DNA of 64,000 nt from Larkinella insperata (GCF_026248825.1 NZ_CP110973.1:6221501-6285500), one strand, 5' to 3'; numbered from the stretch's first letter, positions 25,292-34,987 are shown. The notes: generated by a model not told the origin, from the letters alone. Numbers and translations are program-made.

Positions 25292-27610
25292 ATGAAAGTT
25301 AGCGTACTCATCCTCTCCTTTCTTTTTAGCTTTCAGCTCATTGCCCAGCCCATCAACCTGAAAAACGCCGTTGTTCTCGTTTCACCGTCCATCCCGGCGC
25401 CCATGCGGACCACCGCGCCCCAGATGCTGACGGAAGAAATTGCGAAACGAACGCACACGACGCTGAAGCAGGTGCAAAGCTGGCCCGGCAGCCGGGTCAT
25501 GACGATTGCACTGGCCTTATCATCGGACCAAGAAGTGGCCGGAAAACCCGTTCCTGGCCGAACGAGCACGAACGTGCCGGAGCAGAAACCGGAAGGCTTC
25601 CGGATCATTACCGAAGGCCATACGCTCTGGATTTTAGGAGCCGACGCCCGGGGCATTCTGTTTGGGTCCGGCTGGTTGCTGCGGAATCTGAAAATGGACG
25701 CCAAACGGCTGGAGCTGGCCGGTCCGGTGAACATTGCCAGCGCCCCGGCTTACCCGATTCGCGGCCACCAGCTGGGCTACCGGACCACCGCCAACTCCTA
25801 CGACGCCTGGACCGTCGCGCAGTTTGAGCAATACTACCGCGACCTGGCGATTTTCGGCACCAACGCCATCGAGGGCATTCCCTTTCACGAAGGCGAAACG
25901 CCCAGCGCCCTGTTTCCGATTCCGCCGAAAGAAATGCAGGTGCGCATAAGCGAACTGTGTCAGAAGTACGACATGGACTACTGGGTCTGGACCCCGGCCA
26001 CGTTTGAACTGACCGACGATGCAAAACGGAAGGCGGAGATTGAAAAACACGAAGCGTTTTACCGCGCCTGCCCCCGGCTTGACCACATCTTTTTTCCCGG
26101 CGGTGACCCCGGCGATAACCACCCGCGTGAGGTGATGGCCTTTTTGAAAGATCTGCACGGCAAACTAATTCAATACCACCCGAAAGCAAAAATCTGGGTT
26201 TCCCTGCAGGGCTTCAGCACCGAGCAGATTGATTATTTTTACAAGTACCTAGCCCAAAACAAACCGGACTGGTTGCAGGGCGTCGTGTCGGGGCCGAGCA
26301 GTCCGCCGATGGCCGAAACCCGCTACCGCCTGCCCAAAAATTACCAGCACCGCGAATACCCGGATCTGACGCACAACGTTCGCTGCGAATTTCCGGTGGA
26401 GCGCTGGGATCAGGCGTATGCCCTGACGCTGGGCCGCGAAGCCATCAACCCGCGCCCATTCTTCTTTGCTCAGATTCACGGCAAATACGCCCCCTTTACC
26501 GACGGTTTTGTGTCGTATTCCGATGGCTGTCACGACGACATCAACAAGGTTGTCTGGAGCATGCGCGGCTGGGACCCAAACAAGGATGTCAACGAAATTC
26601 TGGCCGAATACAGCCGGTTTTTCTTTGGCTGGCCCCTCGCAAACGATGCCGCCGACGGCATTCTGGCGCTCGAAAACAACTGGCAGGGGCCACTGGCCCA
26701 GAACGGCGGTGTCGAAGCCACGTTGGCGTTCTGGAAAGATCTGGAAGCCGCTCATCCCACCCTGAACACCAATTGGCGCTGGCAGATGCTGCTCCTGCGC
26801 GCAACTTACGATGCCTACACGCGCCGACGCCTGCTGTACGAAGAAGGACTCGAAAAAACGGCCAACGCCCTGCTGGTCCGGGCAACGGAAACCGATCTAT
26901 CCAAGGTCCTCGACCTGGCGCTGGCGACCGTCAACAAAGCCGATACCGAGCCCACTGCGCCCGAACTGCGGAAGAAAATAGAAACGCTGTGCGCTGATTT
27001 ATACGCTTCAATTGGTTTACAAACGAGCGTTCCGAAGTACAAAGCGAAAGGGCCCGAGCGGGGGTGTCTGCTCGATTTTGTGGATTATCCGCTCAACAAC
27101 CGCTGGTGGCTGGCCGACGAGTTTCAGAAAATCCGGGCCTTGAAAAGTCCCGCCGAGCAACTGGCCCGCATGAATGTGATCGCCAACTGGGAAAATCCGG
27201 GCAGCGGCAGTTATTACGACGACGTTTCGAGCGGGAGCAAAAGCCCGCGCGTCACGACCATTTCCGACGACGCCACCGACATTGCCTGGTGGAACGACGG
27301 CCTGAGCCGCGCCCGACTCTCCACCCAGACGTTTCAGAACAGCCCGGCTTTGGAGTACAGCGACCTCGACCCCGGCGCTCGCTACATCGTTCGCGTGGCG
27401 GGGTCCGGCGATGCGTTGCTGCGGGTCGATGGCAGACGCCTGCACCCGACGGTCTACCAGAAAGAACTGGAAACGTTCAAGGAGTGGATTGTGCCGTTGT
27501 CACTCACTCAGGACGGCCGGATTTCGATTTCCTTCGACCAGCCGGAAGAGTCGCACCTGAACTGGCGGCAACATTCAAAGATTTCGGATGTGTGGCTTCT
27601 GAAGCAATAA
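25292..27610 (+). CDS. exported glycoside-hydrolase-like protein of unrecognised family (paralogue A)
   Basis: A 772-residue protein with signal peptide (cleavage near residue 19). Residues about 25-145 look like the zincin-like N-terminal domain shared by GH20, GH67 and GH84 enzymes (ILGADARGILFGSGWLLRNL). A TIM-barrel-like centre follows with landmarks RGHQLGYR (near 157), FFPGGDPGD (near 267), HREYPDLTHN (near 352) and LGREAINPRP. Then comes a helical stretch and a C-terminal beta domain with DPGARYIVRVAGSGDALL. It is paralogous over its whole length to the protein at 36922-39348. I cannot place it in a CAZy family; none of the GH20 Asp-Glu catalytic motifs are seen. Probably periplasmic. 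Confidence 0.8.
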   Translation: MKVSVLILSFLFSFQLIAQPINLKNAVVLVSPSIPAPMRTTAPQMLTEEIAKRTHTTLKQVQSWPGSRVMTIALALSSDQEVAGKPVPGRTSTNVPEQKPEGFRIITEGHTLWILGADARGILFGSGWLLRNLKMDAKRLELAGPVNIASAPAYPIRGHQLGYRTTANSYDAWTVAQFEQYYRDLAIFGTNAIEGIPFHEGETPSALFPIPPKEMQVRISELCQKYDMDYWVWTPATFELTDDAKRKAEIEKHEAFYRACPRLDHIFFPGGDPGDNHPREVMAFLKDLHGKLIQYHPKAKIWVSLQGFSTEQIDYFYKYLAQNKPDWLQGVVSGPSSPPMAETRYRLPKNYQHREYPDLTHNVRCEFPVERWDQAYALTLGREAINPRPFFFAQIHGKYAPFTDGFVSYSDGCHDDINKVVWSMRGWDPNKDVNEILAEYSRFFFGWPLANDAADGILALENNWQGPLAQNGGVEATLAFWKDLEAAHPTLNTNWRWQMLLLRATYDAYTRRRLLYEEGLEKTANALLVRATETDLSKVLDLALATVNKADTEPTAPELRKKIETLCADLYASIGLQTSVPKYKAKGPERGCLLDFVDYPLNNRWWLADEFQKIRALKSPAEQLARMNVIANWENPGSGSYYDDVSSGSKSPRVTTISDDATDIAWWNDGLSRARLSTQTFQNSPALEYSDLDPGARYIVRVAGSGDALLRVDGRRLHPTVYQKELETFKEWIVPLSLTQDGRISISFDQPEESHLNWRQHSKISDVWLLKQ

Positions 27611-27624
27611 GGTTGGTATACAGG

Positions 27625-27658
27625 TGTATCAGCGATAACTCCGCTTAACGCTGATACA
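27625..27658. terminator. bidirectional hairpin between convergent genes, carrying the CTCCGCTTAAC core
   Basis: A perfect 10-base stem (TGTATCAGCG with CGCTGATACA), plus three inner pairs after one mismatch, lies in the 81-base gap between convergent stop codons. Its loop contains the motif ACTCCGCTTAACG, also found in the hairpin repeats near 28922 and 54219. Confidence 0.65.
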
Positions 27659-27691
27659 TTCTAGCGCACCGCTGAGATACAACGTCAGACG

Positions 27692-28855
27692 CTACTTTCC
27701 CACCCGGTATTTATTCCGGAATTCGATCGGTGTGCAGCCCTTCACCTGCCGAAACTGCCGGGCGATGTTCTTGCTGTCCGTCAGCCCCAGGTCGAGCGCG
27801 ATTTCAAAGACCGTCATATCGGTCTCCAACAGTTTTTGCGTGAACTTCTCGATGCGCAGGTTAAAAATGTACTTGTAGATCGGGTAGCCGGTAATCGTCA
27901 GAAACCGTTTTTCCAGCGCCCTTCTCGACATCGGCACCTGTTTGACGACCTCTTCCACCTGCAGGTTTTTATCGATGTTCTGGTGAATGTATTTCAGCGA
28001 CGAAGCAATGTAATCATCGTTGGTCGCGTAAATATCGGTCGAGTGGCGCGTCACAATCTGCGTCGGCCTGACGACAACATCATAAAAGTTGGTAGCCCCC
28101 GTCTGAATCATGTGATCGAGCAGCCTGGCCGAATCGTAGCCGCCTTTTTCGGCGTCCAGCGCAATGCTCGACAACGGCGGGTCCGACAACTCGCAGATCA
28201 TTTCGTCATTATCGACGCCCAGCACGGCGACCTCCTCGGGAATCCGGATGCCGGTTTGCCGGCAGGCTTCGGTGATGTGCTGCCCCTGCCGGTCGTCGCA
28301 GGCCATGATAGCGATGGGTTTGGGCAGTGATTGCAGCCACTGGCTCAGCGAACTCGGTTTGTAGTACCACAACTCGCTGGACTGCGCCTTGGTGTGTTCA
28401 AAGGTATGCACCATGTACCCGGCCTTTTTGATGTGGTTTTCGAACCCCTCGGCCCGCTCCCGCGACCAGACAATGTCCCGGAAACCGTAAAAAGCGAACT
28501 GGATGAAGCCTTTTTTCAGGAAATAATCGGCCGCCATCGCCCCCGCTTCGTGGTAGGCTCCCGTAATGTTAGGAATCTCGTCAAACCGCTCCTTGAAGTC
28601 CTGCGCAATTACCGCAATCCCGGCCTGAATGAATTCAGAAACTTCGTTGTCGTTGTAAAATTGCCCGATGATTCCGTCGGCCTCCCACTCCTTCGCCCAC
28701 TGCAAAATCCCCTTGATTCCGATGGTTTCCCGGTAGAACAGCGGCATTCGGCAGAATACCCAGGGGCCGTGCTCCCGTGAGTACTTCGTCACGCCCTTCA
28801 GGAGGCTTTTACTGTAGTCTTCGGCAAAGTCGATGAGAAGGATGATTTTGTACAT
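27692..28855 (-). CDS. XylR-type regulator: periplasmic-binding-like sensor plus AraC DNA-binding domain
   Basis: A 387-residue transcription factor. Residues about 1-265 resemble the LacI-type sugar-binding fold (MYKIILLIDFAEDYSKSLLKGV, AAGAMAADYFLKKGF-type segment, VAVLGVDNDEMICELSDPPLSSI). The C-terminal 100 residues are an AraC-type HTH pair (VEEVVKQVPMSRRALEKRF and FEIALDLGLTDSKNIARQFR). This fusion is known from XylR of enterobacteria, which responds to a monosaccharide. It is the last gene of a minus-strand set after the hexosaminidase and sugar MFS genes, so its ligand is probably the sugar handled by them. Repeat 28901-28950 separates it from the transporter gene. Confidence 0.92.
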   Translation of the reverse strand: MYKIILLIDFAEDYSKSLLKGVTKYSREHGPWVFCRMPLFYRETIGIKGILQWAKEWEADGIIGQFYNDNEVSEFIQAGIAVIAQDFKERFDEIPNITGAYHEAGAMAADYFLKKGFIQFAFYGFRDIVWSRERAEGFENHIKKAGYMVHTFEHTKAQSSELWYYKPSSLSQWLQSLPKPIAIMACDDRQGQHITEACRQTGIRIPEEVAVLGVDNDEMICELSDPPLSSIALDAEKGGYDSARLLDHMIQTGATNFYDVVVRPTQIVTRHSTDIYATNDDYIASSLKYIHQNIDKNLQVEEVVKQVPMSRRALEKRFLTITGYPIYKYIFNLRIEKFTQKLLETDMTVFEIALDLGLTDSKNIARQFRQVKGCTPIEFRNKYRVGK

Positions 28856-28900
28856 GATGTTAGAAAAGCTGTTTCGCAGCGTTAAACAGAAAAATTAGAA

Positions 28901-28950
28901 TTAAGCGGAGACTTTATTTTACTCCGCTTAACTCCGCGAAACAACCCTTA
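28901..28950. repeat. intergenic hairpin repeat (CTCCGCTTAACTCCGC family)
   Basis: A perfect 10-base stem (TTAAGCGGAG at 28901-28910, CTCCGCTTAA at 28922-28931) is followed by ACTCCGCGAAACAACCCTTA. The right part (28921-28950) matches the right arm of the 54150-54246 element nearly base for base. It lies between the sugar MFS gene and the XylR-type gene. Confidence 0.75.
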
Positions 28951-28951
28951 T

Positions 28952-30202
28952 TTACGCAAAAAGCTCTTTCAAACTTTTCACCGTTGCGTTGTTCACCAGC
29001 GGCCGCGCCCAGAGTCCGATGCTGAAAATATACCCCAGCGTCAGCAGCAGAAACAACATGGCAAACCGCAGGCCCACCAGCTCGGCCAGCCCGCCCACGA
29101 TCAGCGGCACGACGGCTCCCCCGGCAATGCCGGTGCACAAAATACCGGAAAACGTGCCGTGGTGGTGGGGCACCGAATTCAGCGCCAGCGACACAATGAT
29201 CGACCACATCACCGACGCAAAAAAGCCCGCCATCGGAAAAGCGTAAAGGGCCATGTCGACCGGTCCGAACAAACCCGTCAGCAGCGACACAATGGCCCCA
29301 CTGGCAAACAGCATCAGCACCCGCCGACTGTCGAAGATTTTCAGGAGCAGCAAACCGAGCAGACAGCCGATCGTCAGCAGGCCCCAGAAATAGGCAATGA
29401 CGGAAGCGCCCGTGGTGGCCGGATCAACGCCGTGGTAGGTTTGCAGAAACTGCGATGTCCAGTTGGCAATGCCCTGTTCAGTGCCCACGTAGGCGAAAAT
29501 TCCGCAGAAAAACAGCAACACGGTTTTGTTGCCCAGCAACTCTTTGAAGGCTTTGCCGGTATCAATCCGCTCGTCATCCTTCAGGGCCACCGCGGGAAAC
29601 CGCACGAAATAGATCACGATCACCATCAGCAAAGCCGTCATCGCGAAAACCCAGTACAGCGAAACCCACTTCAGGTTTTCGGGAACCAGCTGGTCAAAAA
29701 GGGCCAGCAAACCGGTGTTGTTTCCCGTGTGCACCCGGCTCACCAGATAACTGTACAACTGCGGACTCAGAAACGAAGCGGCCCCGAAAAACAACTGGGC
29801 CAGCACCGAATTAAACGCAAACTGGGCTTCCCCTCCGGCCACCCGCAGCAACGGATTGATGACTACCTGCAGCATCGCCATGCCCAAACCGATCAGAAAA
29901 AGCGACAGCAGGGCGACCGAAAAACTCGGAATCAGGGCGAACAGCAACGCCCCGGTAAACGCCAGCGAAAAAGCCACCAGCAACACCGGTTTTTCACGGT
30001 ATTTTTCGACCAGAATACCCGACGGAATGGACATCACCCCGTAGGCCACAAAGAAGGCAAACGGCAAAAAACCGGCCAGCCCGATGCTGAGCCGAAAACT
30101 CGTGATAATGTCCGGGATAATCGGTCCCAGAATGTTAGTCAGAAACGAAATAACGAAAAAGATGAGCAGAATCAGGATGACAATCAGGGTGTTGCTCTTC
30201 AT
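28952..30202 (-). CDS. sugar MFS transporter (FucP/NagP-like)
   Basis: A 416-residue major-facilitator protein with about twelve membrane helices. The N-terminus (IIPDIITSFRLSIGLAGFLPFAFFVAYGVMSIPSG) is typical of sugar:proton symporters of the FucP/GluP/NagP type in Bacteroidota. Its start lies 3 bases after the GH20 stop, so the two are tightly co-transcribed. The likely cargo is N-acetylglucosamine or a related product of that hexosaminidase. The cytoplasmic end and the next gene, an XylR-type regulator, complete a typical uptake-and-control set. Specificity is inferred from context. Confidence 0.92.
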   Translation of the reverse strand: MKSNTLIVILILLIFFVISFLTNILGPIIPDIITSFRLSIGLAGFLPFAFFVAYGVMSIPSGILVEKYREKPVLLVAFSLAFTGALLFALIPSFSVALLSLFLIGLGMAMLQVVINPLLRVAGGEAQFAFNSVLAQLFFGAASFLSPQLYSYLVSRVHTGNNTGLLALFDQLVPENLKWVSLYWVFAMTALLMVIVIYFVRFPAVALKDDERIDTGKAFKELLGNKTVLLFFCGIFAYVGTEQGIANWTSQFLQTYHGVDPATTGASVIAYFWGLLTIGCLLGLLLLKIFDSRRVLMLFASGAIVSLLTGLFGPVDMALYAFPMAGFFASVMWSIIVSLALNSVPHHHGTFSGILCTGIAGGAVVPLIVGGLAELVGLRFAMLFLLLTLGYIFSIGLWARPLVNNATVKSLKELFA

Positions 30203-30205
30203 GGC

Positions 30206-32785
30206 TTACTGCACGTTTCCATCCACTACCATCGTCCGGCTCGACCGTCCGGCGGCATCAAAACTCTTCAGCTTAACCGTTCCCGACACCTTCACCGGAG
30301 CCGAGTACAGGGCCGATTGGGCCGTCGGTTCCGACCCGTCGGTGGTGTAGCGGATGCTCAGGCCCGGGTATTCGATGTTGGCTTTCAGGGTGCCGTTTTC
30401 GAGCAGGGCGCCGGGCAGCGGCAGCCGGTAATTGTAGCCGCCGTTGAGCGTGGCCAGCCGCGGCAGTTCGCGCTGGGCCAGCGTATTGGCAAAGACGTTC
30501 CACCCCGTTTGAATCGCTTTTTCCCGTGCCTCCCGGTTTTCGATGGTTTCCCACGGGCGCTCGGCCGCCCAGGCGCTTTCGGCAAAACCCAGCAGCTTGG
30601 GCAGCGAATAATATTCCATCATCTCCCGCCCTTTGACGGTTTCGCACCAGAGCTGCGATTCCAGACCGATCACGTTTTTGCGGGCTTCCGGTTTCATTTT
30701 TTCCAGACCGGCGAAGTTCAGCGGTTGCCCCAGCGAGGTCCGGTAGGTGGTTTTGAACATATCGAAAGGCGCAAACGTCCAGTTGGCGCGGGTATCGACA
30801 AAGCCGCCCCAGTACAAACCCGGCTCCTGCGGGTCGTTGTTGTAGGCCAGGTCGAAATAGAAGTTCGTTACGTTACACAGCACCACCGGGTAACCCGCGT
30901 TGGCCAGCCGGTTGCCCAGATCGAGGTCGAAGATGTTGTTCCAGATGTAGGGTACCACTTTCTTGCCCACAAAGTCCGGGTTGGGCAAGTACTTGCCTTC
31001 CGGCGATTTGGTCAGGGCAACTTCTTCCCAGCCGTGGATGCTCAGATTCCGCTTTTCGAGCCGTTTCAGCAGTTTACCGAAGAAATAGGATTGCAGGTTT
31101 TTCGGGTCTTTGATGGCCGGATTTTCTTTCAGTAGCTGGGCCGCCTGGGGCGATTTGGTCCAGACGCCTTCGGGCACTTCGTCACCGCCCGCGTGGAAGG
31201 TATCAAGCTTCAACCCGGCTTCGGTGTACATCTTGGCGATTTCATCCACCACTTTTTCGTAGAAATGGTACGTCGATTCGCGGGCCACGCTCACCACGTT
31301 GTCTTTGTAGGCCTGCGCCGACAGATACACCGATTTGTCGTCCGGATCGATGAGCCGGTATTCATTGGCTTCTTTCTCCTTGCCTTCCTTCATCAACCGA
31401 TTATACCGCGCTTCCATCGACTTGATGGCCGCCCTTGCGTGGCCGGGAAAGTTCAGTTCCGGAATGACTTTAATATGCCGCTCGTTGGCGTACTTCAGAA
31501 TTTCAATGAAATCGGCTTTTGTATAAAAACCGCTGCCGTGCTTGGTTTCATCGTAGGCTTTCGGTCCCGAACCGTAGGACGGGTGCAGCACCGGCGCGGC
31601 CATGCCCCCGGCGGTGTGTTCGCGCTGGGCACCGACCTGGGTCAATTCCGGCAAATCGTCAATTTCAATCCGCCAGCCCTCATCTTCGGTGGTGTAAAAC
31701 AGGAAATGGTTGATCTTGTAAAAGGCCAGCAGGTCGAGCCAGCGCAGAATGGTTTCCTTGGTCTGAAAATTCCGGCTTACATCCAGGTGCATACTCCGGA
31801 ACTGAAACCGGGGCGCGTCCTCAACCTGGGCATACGTCAGCGCCACGCTGGCGGACGGTTTCAGGTACGCTTCCGTCGGCAGCAGGGCCAGCAAACTCTG
31901 CACGCCATAAAATACGCCAGCGGCATCGCTTCCCGTGATGGCTACCCCGTTGGCGTCGATGCCCAATTTGTACGCTTCTTTGCCGACACCGTTTACCGAA
32001 ACCGCACCGGTCGTCAGGATGATGCCTTTACCGGACGTTCCGCTCTGCACCGAAAAATCCGTTCCCGTCCGCTCTTTTAATTTTTTGCCCAGAAAACGCG
32101 CTTCGTTTTCCAGCCCGGCACCGTAATAAATCGGCAGTTTATTGTCCAGCGTTAACGTGCCTCCGCCCGTTGTCATTTTCACCGGCGAGGGAACGATTTG
32201 CTGCAACTGATTCGCACCGACCAGACTGAGCGCCAGGTTGTCCTGATACCGTTTGGCCGCCGTGTGGAGGGGCAGCTGATCGTCTTTTCCGCGCAACTGC
32301 TGCTCTTTCCGGCTAAACGGTAGCACCCGGTAATTGGCTACCTCGACTACATTCTCCTCTTTGCCGTCTTTGTCGTAAAAAACGAAGTACAGCCCCATTG
32401 GCGCGTCGGTCAGCTTAATGATGGCTTCCATACCCGAATACCGGATTTCGGTTGAATCGCCGGGGGCCAGGGAGAATCCGGCGTTGGGGGTCATTTTGTA
32501 CCAGTCGCCGTTGATGTGCTGCACCGTCGCCGGTTGTTGGGTTTTATTGGCCTGAATCGGCCGGGGCGACATGTTGAAGAACAGCGCCCAGTTTTTATCG
32601 TTTAGCGTCAGATCGCTGTTGTTTGCCAGATTAAACCGGGCATCAAAGCCATGGTCTACATCGGTAAAATTGCTGATCAACTCCCAGGTGACATTGATTT
32701 GGCGGGCTTCGTTTTCGGAAGATTTGCAACCGTTCAACAAGAGTAAAACGGCCAGTAAGGCCGTGAGGCAAAAAAAGTTACGCAT
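30206..32785 (-). CDS. GH20 beta-N-acetylhexosaminidase (chitobiase-like), lipoprotein
   Basis: An 859-residue lipoprotein (LLLNGCKSSE). Domains in order are: a CHB_HEX-type carbohydrate-binding domain (about 30-150), a GH20b zincin-like domain (about 190-310), the GH20 barrel (about 315-720) and a short C-terminal CHB_HEX_C-like domain (YTTDGSEPTAQSALYSAPV). The catalytic pair is in FHAGGDEVPEGVW, near residue 533. The family removes terminal beta-GlcNAc or GalNAc with substrate-assisted catalysis. The domain order matches chitobiases. It is the first gene of the minus-strand operon with the sugar transporter 3 bases downstream, and divergent from the NagX-like gene. Confidence 0.95.
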   Translation of the reverse strand: MRNFFCLTALLAVLLLLNGCKSSENEARQINVTWELISNFTDVDHGFDARFNLANNSDLTLNDKNWALFFNMSPRPIQANKTQQPATVQHINGDWYKMTPNAGFSLAPGDSTEIRYSGMEAIIKLTDAPMGLYFVFYDKDGKEENVVEVANYRVLPFSRKEQQLRGKDDQLPLHTAAKRYQDNLALSLVGANQLQQIVPSPVKMTTGGGTLTLDNKLPIYYGAGLENEARFLGKKLKERTGTDFSVQSGTSGKGIILTTGAVSVNGVGKEAYKLGIDANGVAITGSDAAGVFYGVQSLLALLPTEAYLKPSASVALTYAQVEDAPRFQFRSMHLDVSRNFQTKETILRWLDLLAFYKINHFLFYTTEDEGWRIEIDDLPELTQVGAQREHTAGGMAAPVLHPSYGSGPKAYDETKHGSGFYTKADFIEILKYANERHIKVIPELNFPGHARAAIKSMEARYNRLMKEGKEKEANEYRLIDPDDKSVYLSAQAYKDNVVSVARESTYHFYEKVVDEIAKMYTEAGLKLDTFHAGGDEVPEGVWTKSPQAAQLLKENPAIKDPKNLQSYFFGKLLKRLEKRNLSIHGWEEVALTKSPEGKYLPNPDFVGKKVVPYIWNNIFDLDLGNRLANAGYPVVLCNVTNFYFDLAYNNDPQEPGLYWGGFVDTRANWTFAPFDMFKTTYRTSLGQPLNFAGLEKMKPEARKNVIGLESQLWCETVKGREMMEYYSLPKLLGFAESAWAAERPWETIENREAREKAIQTGWNVFANTLAQRELPRLATLNGGYNYRLPLPGALLENGTLKANIEYPGLSIRYTTDGSEPTAQSALYSAPVKVSGTVKLKSFDAAGRSSRTMVVDGNVQ

Positions 32786-32872
32786 TGAGGGGAAAGTTAA
32801 GTAGCCTTAATAATACGGAATCGAGTAGTAAAAATACCACTGGTTTCCAAGACTTTTTCACCAACCGCTGCG

Positions 32873-34012
32873 ATGATTGCCCCCACGACCCCGTCAACCC
32901 ACCCGGCTGGCACCCTGGAAGCCAGCCCGTCCCGGCTGATCTCGCTCGACGCCCTGCGGGGTTTCACGATTGCCGCCATGCTGCTGGTCAACTTTCCCGG
33001 CGACGGTGATCACGTCTACCATCCGTTGCAGCACACCCGGTGGAACGGTTTGTCGTTTACCGACCTGATCGCGCCGTTGTTCCTCTTTATCATTGGCGTT
33101 TCCATCGTTTTTGCCTACGCGAAGCGGCTGGAAAGCGGAGCGCCCAGGGGCAAGCTGTATCGCAAGATCATCGTGCGGTCCGTCAAGATTTTTGCCGTCG
33201 GGATGTTTCTGAACCTGCTGCCCACCTTCGACGTTGCCAACCTCCGCTGGACTGGCACGCTCCACCGCATTGCCTTCGTCTTTCTGATTTGTTCGGTTAT
33301 TTTTCTGAACACCAACTGGAAACAGCAAGCCTGGATCGGCGTCCTGACCCTCGTGGTGTACTGGCTGGCGCTGACGCAAATTCCGACCCCGGGTTACGGA
33401 AAAGTGATGCTCGAACCGGGGGCTAACCTGGTGGCCTGGTTCGACAGCCTGTACCTGCCGGGCCGGATGTGGAAGGGCACCTGGGACCCCGAAAGCATCC
33501 TCAGCACGTTCCCCTCGGCGGTTTCCGGCCTGACCGGTATGCTGGCCGGACGGTTACTGGTCGGCCGCCTGCCCCGGCTGGAAAAAGTGGCCTACCTGAT
33601 GACGGTGGGGCTTTTCACGGCCGCAGCCGGTTACGGCTGGAATCTGACGTTCCCGAGCAACGAAAACCTCTGGACCAGCTCGTTTGTGCTCATCACCTCC
33701 GGCTTTGCGGCCCTGTTGTTAGGGGCAATTTATTTTCTGGTCGATATTCTAGGTCGCACCCAGGGCACCCAGCCGGGCATCATCTTCGGGGCAAACGCCA
33801 TTGCGGTCTACGTCATGGGCGATTTGCTGTCTACCCCCTTTTACTACCTGAAATTTGGCGGCCATTCGCTCAATGAATACGGCGTTTCGGCCCTCACCAG
33901 CCTGGGCTTCGACCCACGTTTTGCCAGCATGGGGTACGCCCTGTTTTTCGTGGCCGTCAACTTTCTTCCGGCGTATCTACTCTACCGGAAAAGAATCTTT
34001 ATCAAGCTTTAA
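32873..34012 (+). CDS. NagX-like membrane acyltransferase (heparan-alpha-glucosaminide N-acetyltransferase family)
   Basis: A 379-residue polytopic protein of the DUF5009/HGSNAT type. The conserved N-terminal signature SRLISLDALRGFTIAAMLLV lies near 21-40, followed by the polar loop with GDGDHVYHPLQHTRWNG and about ten helices. The human relative acetylates terminal glucosamine of heparan sulfate across the lysosomal membrane; bacterial NagX is linked to GlcNAc use. Its position, divergent from the GH20 hexosaminidase and sugar transporter, supports a role in acetylating or otherwise handling glucosamine units. It is followed after 9 bases by a metallophosphoesterase gene. Confidence 0.9.
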   Translation: MIAPTTPSTHPAGTLEASPSRLISLDALRGFTIAAMLLVNFPGDGDHVYHPLQHTRWNGLSFTDLIAPLFLFIIGVSIVFAYAKRLESGAPRGKLYRKIIVRSVKIFAVGMFLNLLPTFDVANLRWTGTLHRIAFVFLICSVIFLNTNWKQQAWIGVLTLVVYWLALTQIPTPGYGKVMLEPGANLVAWFDSLYLPGRMWKGTWDPESILSTFPSAVSGLTGMLAGRLLVGRLPRLEKVAYLMTVGLFTAAAGYGWNLTFPSNENLWTSSFVLITSGFAALLLGAIYFLVDILGRTQGTQPGIIFGANAIAVYVMGDLLSTPFYYLKFGGHSLNEYGVSALTSLGFDPRFASMGYALFFVAVNFLPAYLLYRKRIFIKL

Positions 34013-34021
34013 GGCTCCTGT

Positions 34022-34978
34022 ATGAGAAGAGCACTGCTATTTACACTTTGCTGCCTGCTGACGGCCTTTTCCTTCGGCCAGAAAAACGGCGTTAAGAAGG
34101 TTCGAATTGGGCTTTTTACGGACGCGCACATTCCGACCATGCACGACGGGGAAGCACGGTTGCGGGCGTTCAGGGACAGCATGAAAACCGCTATACCGGA
34201 CTTCATTATCGAACTCGGCGACTTTCTGATTCCAGCGGAGAAATACGCTCCGGCCTTCGCCATCTGGCAATCCCTGCCCAATCCCAAATACCACGTCATC
34301 GGCAACCACGAAATGGACGGCGGCTACTCGCTCGAAAAAGCGCTGGCTTACCGCAACATGCCGTCTTCCTACTACACCTTCGACCAGAACGGTTTCCGGT
34401 TTATCGTGCTGGACGGTAACGACAAGAAATCGCCGGAACTGAAAGGCTACCAGCAATACATCGGGGCCCAGCAACGGGACTGGCTGAAGGCTGAACTAAC
34501 CAAAGCCACCACGCCCATCGTCATCTTCTCCCACCAGGGTCTGGGCCCCGACGGGGTTGACAATGCCGCCGACATCCGGGCGATGCTCGAAGCGCACAAC
34601 GCCAGGACCCGAAAGGCAAAAATCATCGCCAATTTCTACGGGCATATTCACTACGACCGCGCCGAAGAAGTAAACGGCATCTGGTACGTGTGCATCAATT
34701 CCATGTCCTACAAATGGCTGGGTGAGGAATACGGCTACGTGCGTTACAGCGACGAAATTGACCGGAATTTCAAGTGGATTAAATACACCGCGCCGTACAA
34801 AGATCCGCTTTATACCGTTGTCGAGATTTCGACGGACGGCCTGATTAAAATAGCGGGCAAAAAATCCGAATGGGTTGGTCCCTCGCCCTGGGATGTGGGC
34901 TACCCCACCGCCAACCAGGAGTACGACCGGCCCGAAATCCGGGCGCGGACCCTGCGCTTTTCGCCCGTGCATCCCTAG
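34022..34978 (+). CDS. exported metallophosphoesterase
   Basis: A 318-residue protein with signal peptide (ending SFGQ near 20). Calcineurin-like metal motifs are present: DAHIP (near 36), GDFL (near 67), GNHEMDG (near 95), FSHQG (near 167) and YGHIHYD (near 203). It differs from the lipoprotein enzyme at 9970 and belongs to a shorter subgroup. It is 9 bases from the NagX-like gene and 9 bases from the sialidase-fold gene, hence one operon. A sugar phosphate, glycan phosphate or phosphodiester could be the target; context does not say which. Confidence 0.88.
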   Translation: MRRALLFTLCCLLTAFSFGQKNGVKKVRIGLFTDAHIPTMHDGEARLRAFRDSMKTAIPDFIIELGDFLIPAEKYAPAFAIWQSLPNPKYHVIGNHEMDGGYSLEKALAYRNMPSSYYTFDQNGFRFIVLDGNDKKSPELKGYQQYIGAQQRDWLKAELTKATTPIVIFSHQGLGPDGVDNAADIRAMLEAHNARTRKAKIIANFYGHIHYDRAEEVNGIWYVCINSMSYKWLGEEYGYVRYSDEIDRNFKWIKYTAPYKDPLYTVVEISTDGLIKIAGKKSEWVGPSPWDVGYPTANQEYDRPEIRARTLRFSPVHP

Positions 34979-34987
34979 TATGACAGC

